Shown in pieces: positions 26,273 through 34,637 of a stretch of DNA of 64,000 nucleotides. Position 1 is the stretch's first letter. Each line of letters starts with the position of its first letter. The DNA is from Clostridium_I sp047718555 (GTDB lineage Bacteria > Bacillota > Clostridia > Clostridiales > Clostridiaceae), in NCBI RefSeq assembly GCF_047718555.1, contig NZ_JBDNRK010000003.1, positions 93,537-157,536 of the forward strand, in the 5' to 3' direction. The position numbers and the translations under genes were made by a program. The notes beneath the pieces were generated by a model. The model was not told where the DNA came from, searched no databases, and was given only the letters and a program-made list of their open reading frames with translations.

Positions 26273-27382
26273 ATGCGGATTAATAGAATAGAACTTTTTC
26301 ATATCAAAATCCCTCTGAATTTTATGTTCAAAACATCGAAAACTGCTATAGACCATCGTGAGACAATTATAATTAAAATTACTGATGAACTTCAAAATAA
26401 AGGTTATGGTGAAGTAGTTGCATTTAGTGAACCATCTTATACTGATGAAACATTAATAGATTCTAAGTATGTATTAATGTATAACTATATTCGAGATATA
26501 ATACACAAAGATATTAAGCATCCCTTTGATATTCATAAATGGATGAAGCCATTTTATCCAATGGCGCTTGCAGCACTGGAAAATGCTTTGGTAGATTTAT
26601 ATGCTAAAAGGGAAAAACAATCCATTATGGATGTTGTATTTAGTGAAGAAACTAATGATGACATCCGTGCAGGAATTGTATTAGGAGACCAAGATGTTCA
26701 GACCCTAATTAAACAAATTGACTATTATCAAAGTGAAGGGTATGTTCGTTTTAAAATAAAGATTAAACCAGAAGATGGATTTTCAAAATTGAAGGTTATT
26801 AGAGAAAAATATGATAATATTCAATTATTAGCAGATGCTAACAAAAGTTATAAGTTTGAACAAATTAATGAATTAAAGAAATTGGATGAACTAAACTTAC
26901 TTTGTATAGAGGAACCCCTAGATTCAGTGGATTTTTTGGAATATCAAAGGCTTCAAAAAGAGCTGAAGACCCCCATATGCTTGGATGAAAGTATTCAAAC
27001 AATTAGTGACTTAAAAACAGCAATTGAGCTTAAAGCTTTTAAGGTATTAAACATAAAAGTAGGACGTGTAGGGGGACTATATTATGCAAAAAAAATGATT
27101 GAATTATGTAGGAAAAGCAATATTGAGTATTGGGTAGGAAGTATGGTGGAAAGTGGTATTTCTAAAACGTTGCATGTACATTTAGCCAGTTTAAAGGATA
27201 CTTATATTCCTGGAGATTTGTCATCATCAAATCGATACTTTAAAAGGGATATAATTAAACCAGAAATAATAGTTAAAAATGGTATTATTAGAGTGCCAAA
27301 AGGCTATGGTTTAGGAGTGGATGTTGATGAAGCTTCATTAAAAAATTATACAATTGACTACAAGGAAATGGGTGGTGAATAA
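26273..27382 (+). CDS. menC: MenC, o-succinylbenzoate synthase (enolase superfamily)
   Basis: It dehydrates SHCHC to OSB. 369 aa with AAGGGG before the ATG. Enolase-superfamily catalytic features: FKIKIK (acid/base Lys of KxK), metal ligands in LLADANKS, IEEPLDS and CLDESIQ, and the second Lys in LNIKVGRVGG. The length and motifs fit the Gram-positive OSBS/NAAAR branch, whose members can also racemise N-acylamino acids. The men context supports OSBS. Confidence 0.9.
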   Translation: MRINRIELFHIKIPLNFMFKTSKTAIDHRETIIIKITDELQNKGYGEVVAFSEPSYTDETLIDSKYVLMYNYIRDIIHKDIKHPFDIHKWMKPFYPMALAALENALVDLYAKREKQSIMDVVFSEETNDDIRAGIVLGDQDVQTLIKQIDYYQSEGYVRFKIKIKPEDGFSKLKVIREKYDNIQLLADANKSYKFEQINELKKLDELNLLCIEEPLDSVDFLEYQRLQKELKTPICLDESIQTISDLKTAIELKAFKVLNIKVGRVGGLYYAKKMIELCRKSNIEYWVGSMVESGISKTLHVHLASLKDTYIPGDLSSSNRYFKRDIIKPEIIVKNGIIRVPKGYGLGVDVDEASLKNYTIDYKEMGGE

Positions 27383-27385
27383 TAT

Positions 27386-27775
27386 ATGAACTTAATAGAG
27401 GGTTTAAATATTGAATATGTTCATGTATATGAAAGTGAACTTGATGCCAAAATGAATTTGACGAAATTCCATGATCAAACCTTTGGATATTTGAATGGTG
27501 GTGCAACAATTGCCTTTGGAGAAACTATTGCTGGATACGCTTCAAATCAAAAAATAAATAAAGATGAAATGGCAGTAGGTCAAAATGTTACTGCAAATCA
27601 TATGAAACCAAAGAAAATAGAAGGTTATATTATTGCAAAGGGGAAGCTTATGCATAAGGGAAAGACATCTCATGTCTGGAGCATAGAAATGTTTGATGAA
27701 AATAAGGTGTTAATTTCATATTTAACTATTACAAATTCTATTATTAAGAATAGACACTTCAGTGAGGAGAGATGA
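27386..27775 (+). CDS. menI: Hotdog thioesterase, probable DHNA-CoA thioesterase
   Basis: A 129-aa PaaI/YdiI-type hotdog protein. Motif FGYLNGGATIAFGETIAG carries the helix and the catalytic Glu of the family, and QNVTANHMKP follows. It lies 3 bases after menC and overlaps the region before menA. It therefore probably frees DHNA from DHNA-CoA between MenB and MenA. The family is promiscuous; the assignment rests on motif and operon. Confidence 0.82.
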   Translation: MNLIEGLNIEYVHVYESELDAKMNLTKFHDQTFGYLNGGATIAFGETIAGYASNQKINKDEMAVGQNVTANHMKPKKIEGYIIAKGKLMHKGKTSHVWSIEMFDENKVLISYLTITNSIIKNRHFSEER

Positions 27776-27779
27776 GAAT

Positions 27780-28676
27780 ATGAGTTTTAAGTCAATAATA
27801 AAACTTATGGATATAAAAACTCTTGTTGCAGGAACTATTCCTGTGATTTTAGGTTCAATTTATTCATTCTATGCTTTTAAAAAATTTAATATTTTGTATT
27901 TTATATTATTAATATTTGCTATGATACTGATTCAAAGTTCCACTAATATGATTAATGATTATTTTGATTTTAAACGAGGAGCAGATAATGGAAAGAGTAG
28001 CAATGAAAAAGCTTTAATAAGCGGTGAGATTACTCCTAAGCAGGTATTGTTTATTATATTTATATATGAATTCATTGCTTCTATAATTGGTATTCTTATA
28101 GCTAGCCAAACAAGCTATTATATTTTACTGGTTGCTGTTGTTGGAGGTATTGTTTCAATCTTATATGCTTTTGGACCTTTACCCATTTCATATACACCCG
28201 TAGGCGAAGCTGTGTCAGGAGTAACTATGGGTATTGGTATAACTACAACAGTGATTTATATTCATTCAGGTGTACTTACATTGAATACGGTGTTGGTAGC
28301 AGTGCCTACTGCACTATTTATTGGTACTATATTACTGTCTAATAACTTAAGCGATTTGGAAGAGGATAGACTGGTTGGAAGAAAAACTTTACCTATAATC
28401 ATTGGCATCAAAAATGCCGAGAAGCTGTGGATATTTAATGTAATAGGGCTGCTTGTATTGACTGCTGCTTTAGTAGTATTACATATTTATCCTGTTGTCA
28501 TACTGGCACCTGCTATTGTATTTTTTCCATATAAATCAATCTCTAATTTTTTATCCTATGATAAGAATGTTCATACAAAGGGAAAAACAATGGGTCTTAT
28601 TGGACAAGTTGGGCTAAAATATCATTTGGCTGTGATTGCCGGTTTATTAATATCAATTTTAATTTCTTCATTTTAG
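27780..28676 (+). CDS. menA: MenA, DHNA polyprenyltransferase (UbiA family)
   Basis: This membrane enzyme attaches the polyprenyl tail to DHNA. The ATG at 27780 is preferred (GAGGAGAG upstream); a TTG at 27762 is in frame. 298 aa, about eight helices. The two Asp-rich prenyl-diphosphate motifs are NDYFDFKRGADN and NNLSDLEEDRLVGRKTL. YAFGPLPISYTPVGE is the MenA-type signature. It is the last gene of the men cluster. Confidence 0.92.
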   Translation: MSFKSIIKLMDIKTLVAGTIPVILGSIYSFYAFKKFNILYFILLIFAMILIQSSTNMINDYFDFKRGADNGKSSNEKALISGEITPKQVLFIIFIYEFIASIIGILIASQTSYYILLVAVVGGIVSILYAFGPLPISYTPVGEAVSGVTMGIGITTTVIYIHSGVLTLNTVLVAVPTALFIGTILLSNNLSDLEEDRLVGRKTLPIIIGIKNAEKLWIFNVIGLLVLTAALVVLHIYPVVILAPAIVFFPYKSISNFLSYDKNVHTKGKTMGLIGQVGLKYHLAVIAGLLISILISSF

Positions 28677-28775
28677 ATACATAATACATAATTTTATTTT
28701 ATTCTATTTTACATGTAGATAATAAAATAAAAGTATATAGGCTCCAAATAGCAAAATACAATAAAACCACTCTTT

Positions 28776-28812
28776 AAATAACTAGGGTAATATTTCCTAG
28801 TTATTTTTGATA
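28776..28812. terminator. Bidirectional terminator
   Basis: AAATAACTAGG / CCTAGTTATTTTT stem between convergent menA and the prenyl synthase. Confidence 0.85.
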
Positions 28813-28886
28813 TATAAATAACATGAATTAATTTATTTTTCATTTACTAATACTTATTTTATTAATGTTTTTACATTATAGTTATT

Positions 28887-29711
28887 TCAAGCATTTTCAG
28901 CTTTACTATGTGAAAATGTTAAAATATGATCAACCATGTTTATTAAGCTATCTTTATAGGTCGAAGCTTTAAAATTTCTTAGTGCATCTTTGGCTTTTTC
29001 ACCAAAATAATTAGCATCTTCCAAAGTTACATTACTTGTAGCTTTTATATCACCATCCATATAGTCATCAATTATTTGGTATGTCATACCAAGATTTAAG
29101 CCGTATTCTTCTAAGCTTAATATATCTTCTTCACTTCCACCTATAATTTCACATCCTAAGCGGCAGCAAAGGCCCATAAATGATGCTGTTTTACCTTTTA
29201 TAATATTAAAATACATTTCTCTATCAGGTAGAGTATTTTGAGCTTGATCTACTTCAGCAGCACACATATTTGCAGTTACTTGAATTAAGTTGTGTACTAT
29301 TTTTTTAGGAAGGGATTTATTAATGATTAAAAAAGCATGAGCATAAAGTACATCACCAGTGAGTACGGCTATCTTTTTTCCGTAAGTGTTGTTCAAGGTT
29401 TTTTGACCTCTACGAAAAATATCGCCATCAATAACATCGTCATGAACTAAACTTGCACTATGTATGAGTTCTACTGCCACAGCTAGCTGCAGCAGGGAAG
29501 ATTCAGAATGAGTTGGGAGCTTTGAATTTATAGTTCCTGCTGACAATAAGACTAAAGTAGGACGAAGATGTTTACCGGGAATTTTAAAAAAATATTCCAT
29601 AATTTCCTGTAGTGAATTATAATAAAGCATACTTGAACTCAAATTTTTAAGTTCTTCTTCTACTTGATCAAGTTCATTTATTATTGGTTTATAAATTTCT
29701 TGAAATTTCAT
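28887..29711 (-). CDS. Trans-polyprenyl diphosphate synthase (HepT/IspB type)
   Basis: It makes the long prenyl diphosphate side chain for menaquinone. The first Asp-rich motif HDDVIDGDIFRRG and the second YQIIDDYMDGD are intact, as is KTASFM. It has 274 aa, shorter than the usual 320 or so of long-chain synthases; most of the missing part is at the C-terminus. It is convergent with menA and divergent from nuo. Chain length cannot be read from the sequence. Confidence 0.9.
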   Translation of the reverse strand: MKFQEIYKPIINELDQVEEELKNLSSSMLYYNSLQEIMEYFFKIPGKHLRPTLVLLSAGTINSKLPTHSESSLLQLAVAVELIHSASLVHDDVIDGDIFRRGQKTLNNTYGKKIAVLTGDVLYAHAFLIINKSLPKKIVHNLIQVTANMCAAEVDQAQNTLPDREMYFNIIKGKTASFMGLCCRLGCEIIGGSEEDILSLEEYGLNLGMTYQIIDDYMDGDIKATSNVTLEDANYFGEKAKDALRNFKASTYKDSLINMVDHILTFSHSKAENA

Positions 29712-29860
29712 TTATTCTCAAAACCTTTCTTATATTATTCAGGATAATCAAAAAATTTCTCACTTAATTAATATTGTGGTTAATTATATAAAAAAGATGT
29801 AAAGATAATATGTAGATATTAAGGTGTCTTAAAAAGTATGTTTAGTTATTTTTTTAAATC

Positions 29861-29892
29861 TTCATAATATCTTTATATTATTTTGTAATTAT
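29861..29892 (+). promoter_or_regulatory. Promoter with TTCATA direct-repeat box (3 of 5), nuo operon
   Basis: TTCATAATATCTTTATA is nearly identical to the menH box, followed after 8-9 bases by TAATTA/AATTAT as -10. It lies 78 bases before nuoA. Confidence 0.62.
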
Positions 29893-29969
29893 TGTCTTTA
29901 GATAGATTTAACTAGTGGAGTAATGAATAAAAACATTTCTCTTTGAGAGTTAGATGGAGAGGAGATAAA

Positions 29970-30326
29970 ATGTTACAAAATTTTCTGATGATAGGAATTT
30001 TTCTCGTAGCCTCATTTGTTTTTGGAATGGTTGTTTTGTTAACTGCTTACTTTGTAAGACCTAATAAGCCCAATAAAGAAAAGTTATCTACTTATGAGTG
30101 TGGTGTTGAGACTACTGGTTCAACTTGGATAAGATTCAAAGCCAGTTATTTTATGTATGCCTTGGTATTTTTATTTTTTGATGTTGAAACAGTTTTTCTT
30201 TTGCCATGGGCAGTAAAATTTAAGACACTTGGCTTATTCGCTTTTGCTGAGATGTTTATTTTTATTGGTATTCTAATCATTGGTTTATGGTATGCGTGGA
30301 AAGAGGGGGCATTAGAGTGGAAATAA
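29970..30326 (+). CDS. nuoA: NuoA, complex I membrane subunit
   Basis: 118 aa, three transmembrane helices. The loop between helices 1 and 2 has YECGVETTGS, close to the quinone cavity, and helix 2 has FDVETVFLLPW with the conserved acidic residues. The ATG at 29970 follows GGAGAGGAG; the frame is open to 29943. It is the first gene of an eleven-gene nuo operon and overlaps nuoB by 10 bases. Confidence 0.93.
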   Translation: MLQNFLMIGIFLVASFVFGMVVLLTAYFVRPNKPNKEKLSTYECGVETTGSTWIRFKASYFMYALVFLFFDVETVFLLPWAVKFKTLGLFAFAEMFIFIGILIIGLWYAWKEGALEWK

Positions 30327-30826
30327 AATCTGAACAGAATAAATTTATTCAAGAGGAGATAGAAAAAAATATTAAATTAACTAAATTAGATGATGCATTA
30401 AATTTTTGTCGTGCTCATTCTTTTTGGCCGCTGACATTTGGTTTAGCCTGCTGTGCTATTGAAATGATGGCAGCAGGAGGTGCTCGTTATGATATTGCAC
30501 GCTTTGGCTATGAAGTTTTTCGTGCTTCACCAAGGCAGGCAGATTTGATGATCGTTGCTGGAACTGTTACTGAAAAAATGGCACCTGTAGTGAAAAAAAT
30601 TTACGAACAAATGCCAGAACCAAAATGGGTAATTGCTATGGGAAGCTGCGCTACCAGTGGTGGTCCTTTTGTAGACTCCTATAGTGTTGTCCCTGGTGCA
30701 GATACATTTTTACCTGTAGATGTTTATATTCCAGGCTGTCCTCCCCGGCCTGAAGCATTACTTCATGGCCTTTTAACTTTAAAGGAAAAAATTATTCATC
30801 CGGAAGAGGTGAGTAAGGTTGAGTAA
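30317..30826 (+). CDS. nuoB: NuoB, complex I subunit carrying cluster N2
   Basis: 169 aa from the GTG at 30317 (AGAGGGGG 7 bases upstream). The four cluster ligands are visible as the tandem Cys pair in LACCAIEMM, then GSCATSGG and PGCPPRPE. N2 is the last Fe-S cluster before quinone. All ligands are intact, so electron transfer to quinone is expected. It overlaps nuoA and nuoC. Confidence 0.94.
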   Translation: MEIKSEQNKFIQEEIEKNIKLTKLDDALNFCRAHSFWPLTFGLACCAIEMMAAGGARYDIARFGYEVFRASPRQADLMIVAGTVTEKMAPVVKKIYEQMPEPKWVIAMGSCATSGGPFVDSYSVVPGADTFLPVDVYIPGCPPRPEALLHGLLTLKEKIIHPEEVSKVE

Positions 30827-31256
30827 AATTCGTGAACAGATGATTTCGTCATTAAAAGAAGAGTATCAACAAAATGTTGAAATCATAGAAAATACGCAAA
30901 TGGCTATTTGTATAGAAGTTAATACTTTTTTAGACATTGTAAAAAAGGTAAAAGAGTATGGTTTTAATTTTTTAGTGGATTTGACGGCAGTTGAAGAAGA
31001 AAGATTAAGCTGTATTTATCATTTTATGTCATTAAGGACCCATGAGCTAATTAGAATCAAGGTAAAACTTGATGAAAAACTTGAGATTCCTTCATTGACT
31101 AAGGATTGGGCGGCAGCAAATGTTCAGGAAAGAGAAGTATATGATCTATTTGGGATTAACTTTATTGGCCATCCTAATTTAAAGAGGATATTGTGTCCAG
31201 ATAATTTTATTGGACATCCACTGCGAAAAGATTTTAAAATTATTCAGCGAAGATAG
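30819..31256 (+). CDS. nuoC: NuoC, complex I 30-kDa subunit
   Basis: A 145-aa hydrophilic subunit starting at TTG 30819 behind AAGAGGTGAG. ERLSCIYHF and NVQEREVYDLFGINFIGHPNLKRIL are the family signature. It is shorter than the E. coli domain but complete. It overlaps nuoB by 8 bases and is separate from nuoD (not fused as in E. coli). Confidence 0.92.
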   Translation: MSKIREQMISSLKEEYQQNVEIIENTQMAICIEVNTFLDIVKKVKEYGFNFLVDLTAVEEERLSCIYHFMSLRTHELIRIKVKLDEKLEIPSLTKDWAAANVQEREVYDLFGINFIGHPNLKRILCPDNFIGHPLRKDFKIIQRR

Positions 31257-31271
31257 AGAGGAGGTTTGGTG

Positions 31272-32384
31272 ATGATACAAGAGAAAATGTTTCATACTGA
31301 GGAAATGACTCTGAATTTTGGACCACAGCACCCTAGTACTCATGGAGTATATAGAGCAATTTTTACTTTGGATGGAGAGAGTATTGTTAATGTGGAAAAT
31401 GTTATTGGCTACTTGCATAGAGGTATGGAAAAATTAGCTGAATCCAGAACATATACTCAATTTATACCTTATACCGATAGATTAGATTACCTATCTGGAA
31501 TGTTAAATGAATTAGGCTATGTTCAAACGGTGGAGAAGCTTATGGAAATTGAGGTTCCGGAAAGAGCTGAATATATTCGCATCATTATGGCTGAACTACA
31601 GAGAATTGCCAGTCACCAAGTTTTTTTAGGGAGTATGGCAATTGATCTGAACGGAGCTACTCCTTGGATGTATTTTTTTAGAGATAGAGAAAAAATTCTG
31701 GATTTATTTGAAATGGTTTGTGGCTCCAGAATGACAACAAATTATATGCGTATTGGCGGAGTAAGTCAGGATCTGCCTGAGGAATTTATTCCAAAGTTAA
31801 GAAATTTCCTTACAGAGATGGACAAAAATTTTGTAGAATATGAACGCATCATTACAGGCAATGAAATTTTTCAGGCCAGAACTAAAGATGTTGGCATCAT
31901 TAACGGGGAAAGAGCTTTGGCTTATGGATTAACAGGTCCAAATTTGAGGGCTTCCGGTATTGATTTGGATTTAAGGCGTGATGTACCCTATGGTATTTAT
32001 GATCGTTTCAAATTCAAGGTGATTGTTGGGAAAAATGGTGACTGCTACGAAAGATGGATAATGCGTATTGGGGAAATGGAGGAAAGTATAAAAATTATTA
32101 AACAAGCATTACAGCAAATTCAACAGGGACCAATGTTGGCTAAAGTTCCTAGAATGATAAAACCACCAAAGAGGGATATTTATCACCAAATTGAGGGATC
32201 TAAAGGTGTTCTAGGTTATTATCTTGTAAGCGATGGGCTTAATAAACCCTATAGACTTCACATTCATGGACCATCTTTTGTTAATCTTGGTGCCTTCCCT
32301 GAAATGGCTAAAGAAGGTACAATTCAGGATGCAGTTGCTATTTTAGCCTCACTGGATCCCATATTGGGTGAAGTTGATCGATAA
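31272..32384 (+). CDS. nuoD: NuoD, complex I 49-kDa subunit, quinone site
   Basis: 370 aa. The ATG at 31272 has AGGAGG 7 bases upstream (in-frame TTG and GTG lie just before). The quinone-binding His is in GPQHPSTHGVYR, and the quinone-binding Tyr in YTDRLDYLSGM. Both are conserved, which supports a true quinone reductase rather than a ferredoxin hydrogenase. The Ni-ligand cysteines of the related hydrogenases are absent, as expected. Confidence 0.94.
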   Translation: MIQEKMFHTEEMTLNFGPQHPSTHGVYRAIFTLDGESIVNVENVIGYLHRGMEKLAESRTYTQFIPYTDRLDYLSGMLNELGYVQTVEKLMEIEVPERAEYIRIIMAELQRIASHQVFLGSMAIDLNGATPWMYFFRDREKILDLFEMVCGSRMTTNYMRIGGVSQDLPEEFIPKLRNFLTEMDKNFVEYERIITGNEIFQARTKDVGIINGERALAYGLTGPNLRASGIDLDLRRDVPYGIYDRFKFKVIVGKNGDCYERWIMRIGEMEESIKIIKQALQQIQQGPMLAKVPRMIKPPKRDIYHQIEGSKGVLGYYLVSDGLNKPYRLHIHGPSFVNLGAFPEMAKEGTIQDAVAILASLDPILGEVDR

Positions 32385-32396
32385 TAGGAGGGAAAA

Positions 32397-33434
32397 ATGG
32401 AAAATATCTTTATAAATATATCTAACTGGTCCGAAAAATTGATCTTGGCCTTAGGAATACCCCATATTTTGGTGAGTATCATTATGAGTATTATTTATTT
32501 TATAGCTATTGTAGTTTTTGTTTTGTTAAATGCAATGTATCTAATCTATTTAGAGAGAAAATTTTGCGGCTTTCTGCAGCAGCGTCTGGGACCAAATAGA
32601 TTTGGGCCTGGGGGGATTCTTCAGAGCTTGGCCGATGTGGTTAAGCTTTTAGGTAAAGAAGATATTATTCCTGACAAAGCAGACCGATGGGTCTTTCGGT
32701 TAGCCTCTTTATTAGTTATGGTTCCTGCTCTATTAGTCTACGCGGTTTTGCCCTTTGGTAAAAATATGATTGCAGCTAATTTAAATTTGGGTGTAATTTA
32801 TTTTGTAGCCATTTCTGGAACTGCTTCCGTACCCATTCTAATGGCAGGATGGGGATCTAATAATAAATATTCTCTCCTAGGGGGAATGAGAGTAGTTGCC
32901 CAAATGATAAGCTATGAAATACCTATGATTTTTTCTCTTCTTGGCATTGTCATGCTGAGTGGTTCTTTAAATCTAGGAGAAATCATTTCAGCACAACATA
33001 ATGTCTGGTTCATTTTTTTACAGCCTATTGCCTTTGTTGTCTACTTCATTGCTGCAACAGCGGAGCTAAACAGGGGACCTTTTGACTTGCCTGAAGGAGA
33101 ACAGGAGATAATAGCCGGACCATTTACAGAATATAGTGGAATGCGCTATGCACTTTTTTATCTTGCTGAATACACTAATATGTTTGCTATTTCGGCACTT
33201 ATAGTTACTTTATTTTTAGGTGGAGCAAGTGGTCCAATATTACCTTCTTGGATTTGGTTTATCTTAAAAACTTATGTAATAATTTTATTATTCATGTTGG
33301 TTCGCTGGACTTTTCCTAGGTTTAGATTAGATCATATGATGTCTTTAAATTGGAAATATCTTATTCCTATTTCTTTGATGAATGTTTTGTTTACAGGAAT
33401 AGGTGTCAAAATATTTCAGTTAATTAAGGGGTGA
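32397..33434 (+). CDS. nuoH: NuoH, complex I membrane subunit
   Basis: 345 aa, about eight transmembrane helices. ERKFCGFLQQRLGPNRFGPGG is split by a short turn, and the quinone-chamber loop reads ELNRGPFDLPEGEQE with conserved acidic residues. The family links quinone reduction to the antiporter-like subunits. AGGAGGG precedes the ATG. Confidence 0.94.
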   Translation: MENIFINISNWSEKLILALGIPHILVSIIMSIIYFIAIVVFVLLNAMYLIYLERKFCGFLQQRLGPNRFGPGGILQSLADVVKLLGKEDIIPDKADRWVFRLASLLVMVPALLVYAVLPFGKNMIAANLNLGVIYFVAISGTASVPILMAGWGSNNKYSLLGGMRVVAQMISYEIPMIFSLLGIVMLSGSLNLGEIISAQHNVWFIFLQPIAFVVYFIAATAELNRGPFDLPEGEQEIIAGPFTEYSGMRYALFYLAEYTNMFAISALIVTLFLGGASGPILPSWIWFILKTYVIILLFMLVRWTFPRFRLDHMMSLNWKYLIPISLMNVLFTGIGVKIFQLIKG

Positions 33435-33439
33435 GTTAG

Positions 33440-33829
33440 ATGTTCGGTAAAGGATTAATTAATGGTCTTAGAGTAACCTTAGGGCATTTATTTGAAAAGA
33501 ATATTACACAGCAGTATCCAGAGCAGCATCCTAAGTTACCACCACGTTCACGTTGTTCTTTTAAGCTGGATTCAGAAAAATGTATTTCTTGTGGTATTTG
33601 TGCTTTAAGCTGTCCTAATAGAGTTATTACCATTGACAGTTATAAAGATGAAAATAATAAAAGACATTTAAATAAGTATGAAATGGAATTAATGTACTGT
33701 CTCTTTTGTGGCCTTTGCGTTGAAAGTTGTCCTATTAAAGCCTTACAGGTTACTTCTAATTTTGAATTAAGTACTTATAATAGAGCTGAAACCAAGTTGA
33801 AATTATTCAGCAGTAAGGGGGACTTATAA
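33440..33829 (+). CDS. nuoI: NuoI, complex I two-[4Fe-4S] subunit
   Basis: 129 aa with two ferredoxin motifs, CISCGICALSCPN and CLFCGLCVESCP, for clusters N6a and N6b. It is shorter than the usual 160-200 aa. As NuoE, F and G are missing, this may be the entry point for electrons from ferredoxin or a partner protein. It overlaps nuoJ by one base. Confidence 0.93.
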   Translation: MFGKGLINGLRVTLGHLFEKNITQQYPEQHPKLPPRSRCSFKLDSEKCISCGICALSCPNRVITIDSYKDENNKRHLNKYEMELMYCLFCGLCVESCPIKALQVTSNFELSTYNRAETKLKLFSSKGDL

Positions 33830-34320
33830 TGATTTCATCTTTTATTTTTTGGCCTATAGCAATTCTAATTTTATCTTGTGCCATAGGGGTTATTCATTCA
33901 AAAAATATTGTACATAGTGCACTATTATTGATATTAACATTTATAGGTATCGCAGTAGTTTTCATTTTCCTTGAAGCCGATTTTCTGGGCCTGGTACAGA
34001 TTTTAATTTATGCGGGTGCTATTTCTATTTTAATAGTATTTGCTATAATGCTTACACGAAGAAATGAAATGAAAAATAGTAACCCATTTAATAAATTAAG
34101 ATGGATTAGTTTAATATTTTGTTTAGGGTTTTTTGTGCTGATTGCACGTTTGATTCTAGTTAGTAGTTTTACTTATAAAAATTTAGAAGTAAAAAGCACT
34201 ATTGGTTCCATTGCGGAAGGGTTCTTTGGAAATTATATGATCCCATTTGAAATTTCTGCCATACTTTTGTTGATTGCTATGGTAGGAGCTATTATTTTAG
34301 CTAAAGGAGTGAAAAATTAA
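33829..34320 (+). CDS. nuoJ: NuoJ, complex I membrane subunit
   Basis: 163 aa, five transmembrane helices. ALLLILTFIGIAVVFIFLEADFLG and the YAGAISILIVFAIML stretch (helix 3 with its characteristic pi-bulge region) mark the family; both are cited in part. The ATG overlaps the last base of nuoI and the next start follows its stop directly. Confidence 0.9.
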   Translation: MISSFIFWPIAILILSCAIGVIHSKNIVHSALLLILTFIGIAVVFIFLEADFLGLVQILIYAGAISILIVFAIMLTRRNEMKNSNPFNKLRWISLIFCLGFFVLIARLILVSSFTYKNLEVKSTIGSIAEGFFGNYMIPFEISAILLLIAMVGAIILAKGVKN

Positions 34321-34629
34321 ATGGTTGGTTTAGAGGGTTATCTTATATTAGCAGCAGCTTTATTTTGTGTTGGTCTTTATGGAGCTTTTGTAAAAAGAAA
34401 TGTTATCAGTGTATTAATGTCGGTGGAAATTATGATGAATGCAGTTAATATAAATTTAGTAGCTTTTAATAGGTTCTTAGCACCTGCAAAAGTTACAGGA
34501 CATCTTTTCGCTATTTTTGTAATTGTGGTTGCAGCAGCTGAAATTGCTGTAGGTTTAGCTATTATCCTAAATATTTACCGCAGCCGTAGTACAACCAATG
34601 TAGATGATTTCAATATTTTGAAATGGTAG
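34321..34629 (+). CDS. nuoK: NuoK, complex I membrane subunit
   Basis: 102 aa, three transmembrane helices. It has the two buried Glu residues of the family: one in SVEIMMNAVN, the other in AAAEIAVGLAI. These sit on the proton path. It starts at the base after the nuoJ stop codon. Confidence 0.93.
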   Translation: MVGLEGYLILAAALFCVGLYGAFVKRNVISVLMSVEIMMNAVNINLVAFNRFLAPAKVTGHLFAIFVIVVAAAEIAVGLAIILNIYRSRSTTNVDDFNILKW

Positions 34630-34637
34630 GTGTTATG